The notes below the pieces were generated by a model that did not search any database, was not told the origin of the DNA, and saw only the letters and a program-made list of their open reading frames with translations. Positions 41,214-43,512 of a stretch of DNA of 43,512 nucleotides are shown one piece after another. Source of the DNA: an uncultured Lachnospiraceae bacterium (GTDB lineage Bacteria; Bacillota; Clostridia; Lachnospirales; Lachnospiraceae). The stretch lies in NCBI GenBank assembly GCA_910584945.1, contig CAJUDY010000032.1, positions 1-43,512 on the forward strand. The letters are read 5' to 3'. The position numbers and the translations under genes are program-made. Within the stretch, counting starts at the first letter, position 1; each line of letters opens with the position of its first letter.

Positions 41214-42179
41214 CTATCTAAGTATTTTTTCAATGATATATTTGGGCCTCGCCTTGGTCTCCAGATAAATCTTCCCGATGTATTCGCCGATGATCCCGAT
41301 GGCCAGAAGCTGCAGCCCCCCGATGGCCCAGATAGACACGATCAGAGAGGTCCAGCCGGACGTAGTGTTGCCCAGGAAATGCTGCACCAGAGAGTAGGCC
41401 AGCATCAGGATGCTGCAGAAAAAGAGCAGCCCCCCAAGGAACACGATAAAACGAATGGGCTTGATGGACAGCGAAGTAATCCCGTCCACGGCCAGAGCCA
41501 GCATCTTCTTTAAAGGATACTTGGACTCTCCGGCAAGGCGCTCGTGGCGCTCATAGGTCACTACGTCGGTCTGAAAGCCGATCATGGGGACAATTCCCCG
41601 AAGAAATAGATTGACCTCCTGATAATTAGAAAGCTCCTCCAGCGCCCGCCTGCTCATGAGCCGGTAGTCCGCGTGATTGAAGACCACTTCTCCTCCCATA
41701 AAGCTGATCAGCCGGTAAAAGCTTTCCGCCGTAAACCGTTTAAAAAATGTGTCCGTCTTCCGGGCGCTCCGTACGCCGTAGACGATCTCGCAACCCTCGT
41801 AATACCGCTCCAGGAACTGATCGATCACGTCGATATCGTCCTGTAAGTCCGCGTCCAGGGAGATCGTCATATCCGCGTACTCTTTGGCCGTCATCAGTCC
41901 GCCGAGCAGCGCGTTCTGATGGCCCCGGTTCCTGGACAGCTTCACCCCCTGATAGACGGGGTTCTGCCTGTGCAGTTCCTCGATCATCTCCCAGGTCCGG
42001 TCTTTGGAGCCATCGTTGACGAACAGGATGCGGCTCTCTTCATCGATCATCCCCCGCCCCATCAGACTTTCCAGCTTTTCCAGAAGCCTTTGGGCGGTCT
42101 CCGGCAGCACCTCCTGCTCATTGTAGCAGGGGACCACCAGATACAGAATCCGTCCTCTCTCACTCTTCTTCTCTTCCAT
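41214..42179 (-). CDS. GT2 polyprenyl-phosphate glycosyltransferase (GtrB/DPM1-like) with two C-terminal helices
   Basis: A 321-aa family-2 transferase that loads a sugar from a nucleotide donor onto undecaprenyl phosphate. N-terminal LYLVVPCYNEQEVLPETA, DGSKDRTWEMIEE, the metal-binding SLDADLQDD, NHADYRLMSRRALEEL, and two membrane helices (about 238-262 and 272-300). It is the natural donor-maker for the GT-C genes directly downstream. The start overlaps the DUF2304 gene by 20 bases. Confidence 0.9.
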   Translation of the reverse strand: MEEKKSERGRILYLVVPCYNEQEVLPETAQRLLEKLESLMGRGMIDEESRILFVNDGSKDRTWEMIEELHRQNPVYQGVKLSRNRGHQNALLGGLMTAKEYADMTISLDADLQDDIDVIDQFLERYYEGCEIVYGVRSARKTDTFFKRFTAESFYRLISFMGGEVVFNHADYRLMSRRALEELSNYQEVNLFLRGIVPMIGFQTDVVTYERHERLAGESKYPLKKMLALAVDGITSLSIKPIRFIVFLGGLLFFCSILMLAYSLVQHFLGNTTSGWTSLIVSIWAIGGLQLLAIGIIGEYIGKIYLETKARPKYIIEKILR

Positions 42180-42564
42180 GTTGTGATTCCTTTTTTTCCT
42201 CTTTTTTATTCAACTGCTGCTCCAGCTCCTTAAGACGCTTTTCGTTCAGGGCCACCATCTGGTCCAGGGTCCGCACACTGTTGGACATTCTGGAGAGAGC
42301 GACCGTTAGGGAAAATATAATCAGCAGGGAAAAACAGAATCCCAGGAAAAAGATCATATTCACCGGCGCATAGATCCCGAGAAAATCCGACACCACGATC
42401 AAAAGCCTGGGCGCGCAGTCAAAAATCAGAAGGGCGCAGAGCACCAGCATCCAGGACAGCGCGTATTTCAGCTCCAGGCTCCTTCTGCGGATCATATTTA
42501 CCAGAATGCCAAAGACGACCAGAATCGCGATTCCGATCACCACCTGTAATTTTACCGTCATCAT
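42160..42564 (-). CDS. DUF2304 family membrane protein
   Basis: A 134-aa protein with three predicted helices (about 4-22, 36-56, 66-88), a conserved RRRSLELKYALSWMLV loop, and a charged coiled-coil tail (NEKRLKELEQQLNKKEEKKE). DUF2304 genes regularly sit beside GT2 polyprenyl-phosphate transferases, as here, and may assist them. Start at ATG 42564 behind GGGAGGCG; the TTG six bases earlier is less likely. Confidence 0.84.
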   Translation of the reverse strand: MMTVKLQVVIGIAILVVFGILVNMIRRRSLELKYALSWMLVLCALLIFDCAPRLLIVVSDFLGIYAPVNMIFFLGFCFSLLIIFSLTVALSRMSNSVRTLDQMVALNEKRLKELEQQLNKKEEKKESQHGREEE

Positions 42565-42582
42565 AAACAATCGCCTCCCGCT

Positions 42583-43272
42583 CTATCTTCGGAGCCGTTC
42601 CATCAGGATCGCCAGAGTCACTTTGATCATATAGTAGGCGGAACGAAAGCCCCCAATGGAGGAGGTCCCTTCCTTGCGCTCCTTCATGACCACCGGCACT
42701 TCCGTCACCTTTTTTCCCATGCGCAGAATCGCCATGACGCTCTCCGGCTCCGGATAATCCTTTGGGTAATTCTGAGCGTAGATCCGCATCACCTCCCGGT
42801 TCACCATCCGCATACCGGAGGTAGGGTCCGTCACCCGCTTTCCAGTGAGAAGCAAAAGCAGCATAGAAAAATACCAGATGCCAATCCGCCGAAGACCGGA
42901 AGACTGAAAGCCCTCCCGCTCGATAAACCGGGAACCGATCACCATGTCGCTGCCCGTCTCCAGAAGTTTTTCCGCCATCATCTCCAGATACGCCCCGTCG
43001 TGCTGCCCGTCTCCGTCAAACTGTACGGCCATGTCATAGCCATACTGGCAGCCGTAAATATATCCGGTCTGCACCGCGCCTCCGATACCCAGGTTCACGG
43101 ACAGGTTCACATGGTTCAGACCATATTTCCTGCAGATGTCCAGGGTCTCATCCGTGGAGCAGTCGTTGATCACCACATAGTCAAACCCCGGCGCATGCTC
43201 CCTTATATCTCGAACTGCCTTCAAGATGCTTCCGCATTCATTGTAGGCAGGGATAATCACAAGCTTTTTCAT
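42583..43272 (-). CDS. GT2 glycosyltransferase (dolichol-phosphate mannosyltransferase-like)
   Basis: A 229-aa cytoplasmic/peripheral family-2 transferase: MKKLVIIPAYNECGSILKAV, VINDCSTDETLDICRKYG, NLGIGGAVQTGY, metal site QFDGDGQHD, VIGSRFIEREGF, DPTSGMRMVNREVM and VMKERKEGTSSIG. No C-terminal membrane pair, unlike its neighbour, but a short helix near 150-165 may touch the membrane. First gene of the seven-gene glycan operon. Its leader contains the second copy of the 74-nt repeat. Confidence 0.89.
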   Translation of the reverse strand: MKKLVIIPAYNECGSILKAVRDIREHAPGFDYVVINDCSTDETLDICRKYGLNHVNLSVNLGIGGAVQTGYIYGCQYGYDMAVQFDGDGQHDGAYLEMMAEKLLETGSDMVIGSRFIEREGFQSSGLRRIGIWYFSMLLLLLTGKRVTDPTSGMRMVNREVMRIYAQNYPKDYPEPESVMAILRMGKKVTEVPVVMKERKEGTSSIGGFRSAYYMIKVTLAILMERLRR

Positions 43273-43288
43273 ATCTCACTCTTTCCCA

Positions 43289-43362
43289 TTCAAGTTCCGC
43301 ATCCACCCTCACCTCGTTCCTCAAAATCCTTCTGGGGCTGCTTTCGGTCAGATGCTGTTTCT
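43289..43362 (-). repeat. Leader repeat copy 2 (before the glycan operon)
   Basis: Matches the element before purM at about 63 of 74 positions. Its distance from the start codon of the downstream gene is similar. Minus-strand ends GCATCTGACC and GGTGGATGC can still pair, with one mismatch and wobble pairs. Confidence 0.7.
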
Positions 43363-43409
43363 CATAAATCACTTGGCACTGCCCTGCAAAAAATCATATA
43401 TAAGACGTT

Positions 43410-43438
43410 ATTATATCATAAGCTGGAGAATTTTGCTA
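43410..43438 (-). promoter_or_regulatory. Probable promoter of the glycan operon
   Basis: Minus-strand -10 TATAAT (43410-43415) with a weak -35 TAGCAA (43433-43438) and a 17-nt spacer. The remaining stretch 43439-43512 shows no gene I can support. Confidence 0.55.
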
Positions 43439-43512
43439 CTTTTTTGTGCCGGTTCCCCACGACAAACGCATGAATGTTTACTCCCACTCAAATCCTAAAT
43501 TGCGGATTTTTA

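Overview
The window looks like a chromosomal segment of a Lachnospiraceae-type (Clostridium cluster XIVa) gut Firmicute. The pointers are strong AAGGAGG-like ribosome binding sites, TTGACA/TATAAT promoters, TnpW-type mobile debris, Clostridia-style pur and pyr operons (pyrK with pyrD, long-form pyrF), a VanZ protein and a small DUF6142-like protein. Coding DNA is moderately GC-rich and most genes lie on the minus strand. The species cannot be read from the sequence.

Layout. (1) 1-3850 is a mobile-element scrapyard: the C-terminal part of a tyrosine recombinase cut by the window edge, an opposing recombinase remnant, an ISL3-family insertion sequence at 806-2535 with perfect 22-bp inverted repeats and an 8-bp target duplication, an AbrB/PIN toxin-antitoxin pair, an orphan tnpW and a stub ORF running into a terminator. 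(2) 3961-8596 holds a small siroheme/Fe-S sulfite-nitrite reductase-like gene and a CoA-disulfide/persulfide reductase with a rhodanese domain, divergent from a LysR regulator, then an orphan amino-acid-binding lipoprotein. (3) 8664-13275 holds structured non-coding DNA, tRNA-Trp, and a GntR-clpC-radA operon with a palindromic operator over its promoter. (4) 13412-25093 holds a cohesin-like membrane protein, purE-purM-purN-purD, VanZ/DUF6142/M29 aminopeptidase genes, and pyrF-pyrK-pyrD-pyrE plus a 51-aa membrane protein. (5) 25066-27524 is a divergent pair, a CDP-glycerol glycerophosphotransferase-like gene and an acyltransferase, with a 146-bp palindromic element between them. (6) 27511-36827 is the most unusual accessory locus. 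Eight minus-strand genes (M24-like protein, asparaginase, polar amino-acid ABC transporter, ROK sugar kinase, second M24-like protein) face a divergent ROK-family repressor gene. (7) 36839-43272 is a seven-gene envelope glycan operon: two GT2 transferases, a DUF2304 protein, two GT-C-like membrane proteins and two acyltransferases.

How the parts may work together. Region 6 reads as one regulated catabolic unit: ABC uptake of a polar amino-acid derivative, amide hydrolysis by asparaginase, phosphorylation of a sugar by the ROK kinase, and two pita-bread (M24) proteins that have both lost the two metal-binding aspartates. A glycosylated or otherwise modified asparagine-type substrate would explain the combination, but that is inference. 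Regions 5 and 7 probably build or decorate a cell-envelope polymer. The reductase pair in region 2 suggests sulfite or persulfide handling under LysR control.

Two kinds of non-coding repeat stand out. One is a leader element of about 74 nt placed just upstream of start codons (purM and the first glycan gene, with shorter relatives before purE and clpC). The other is the single 146-bp palindromic element at 26365-26510. All assignments come from reading motifs and context; no database search was run.
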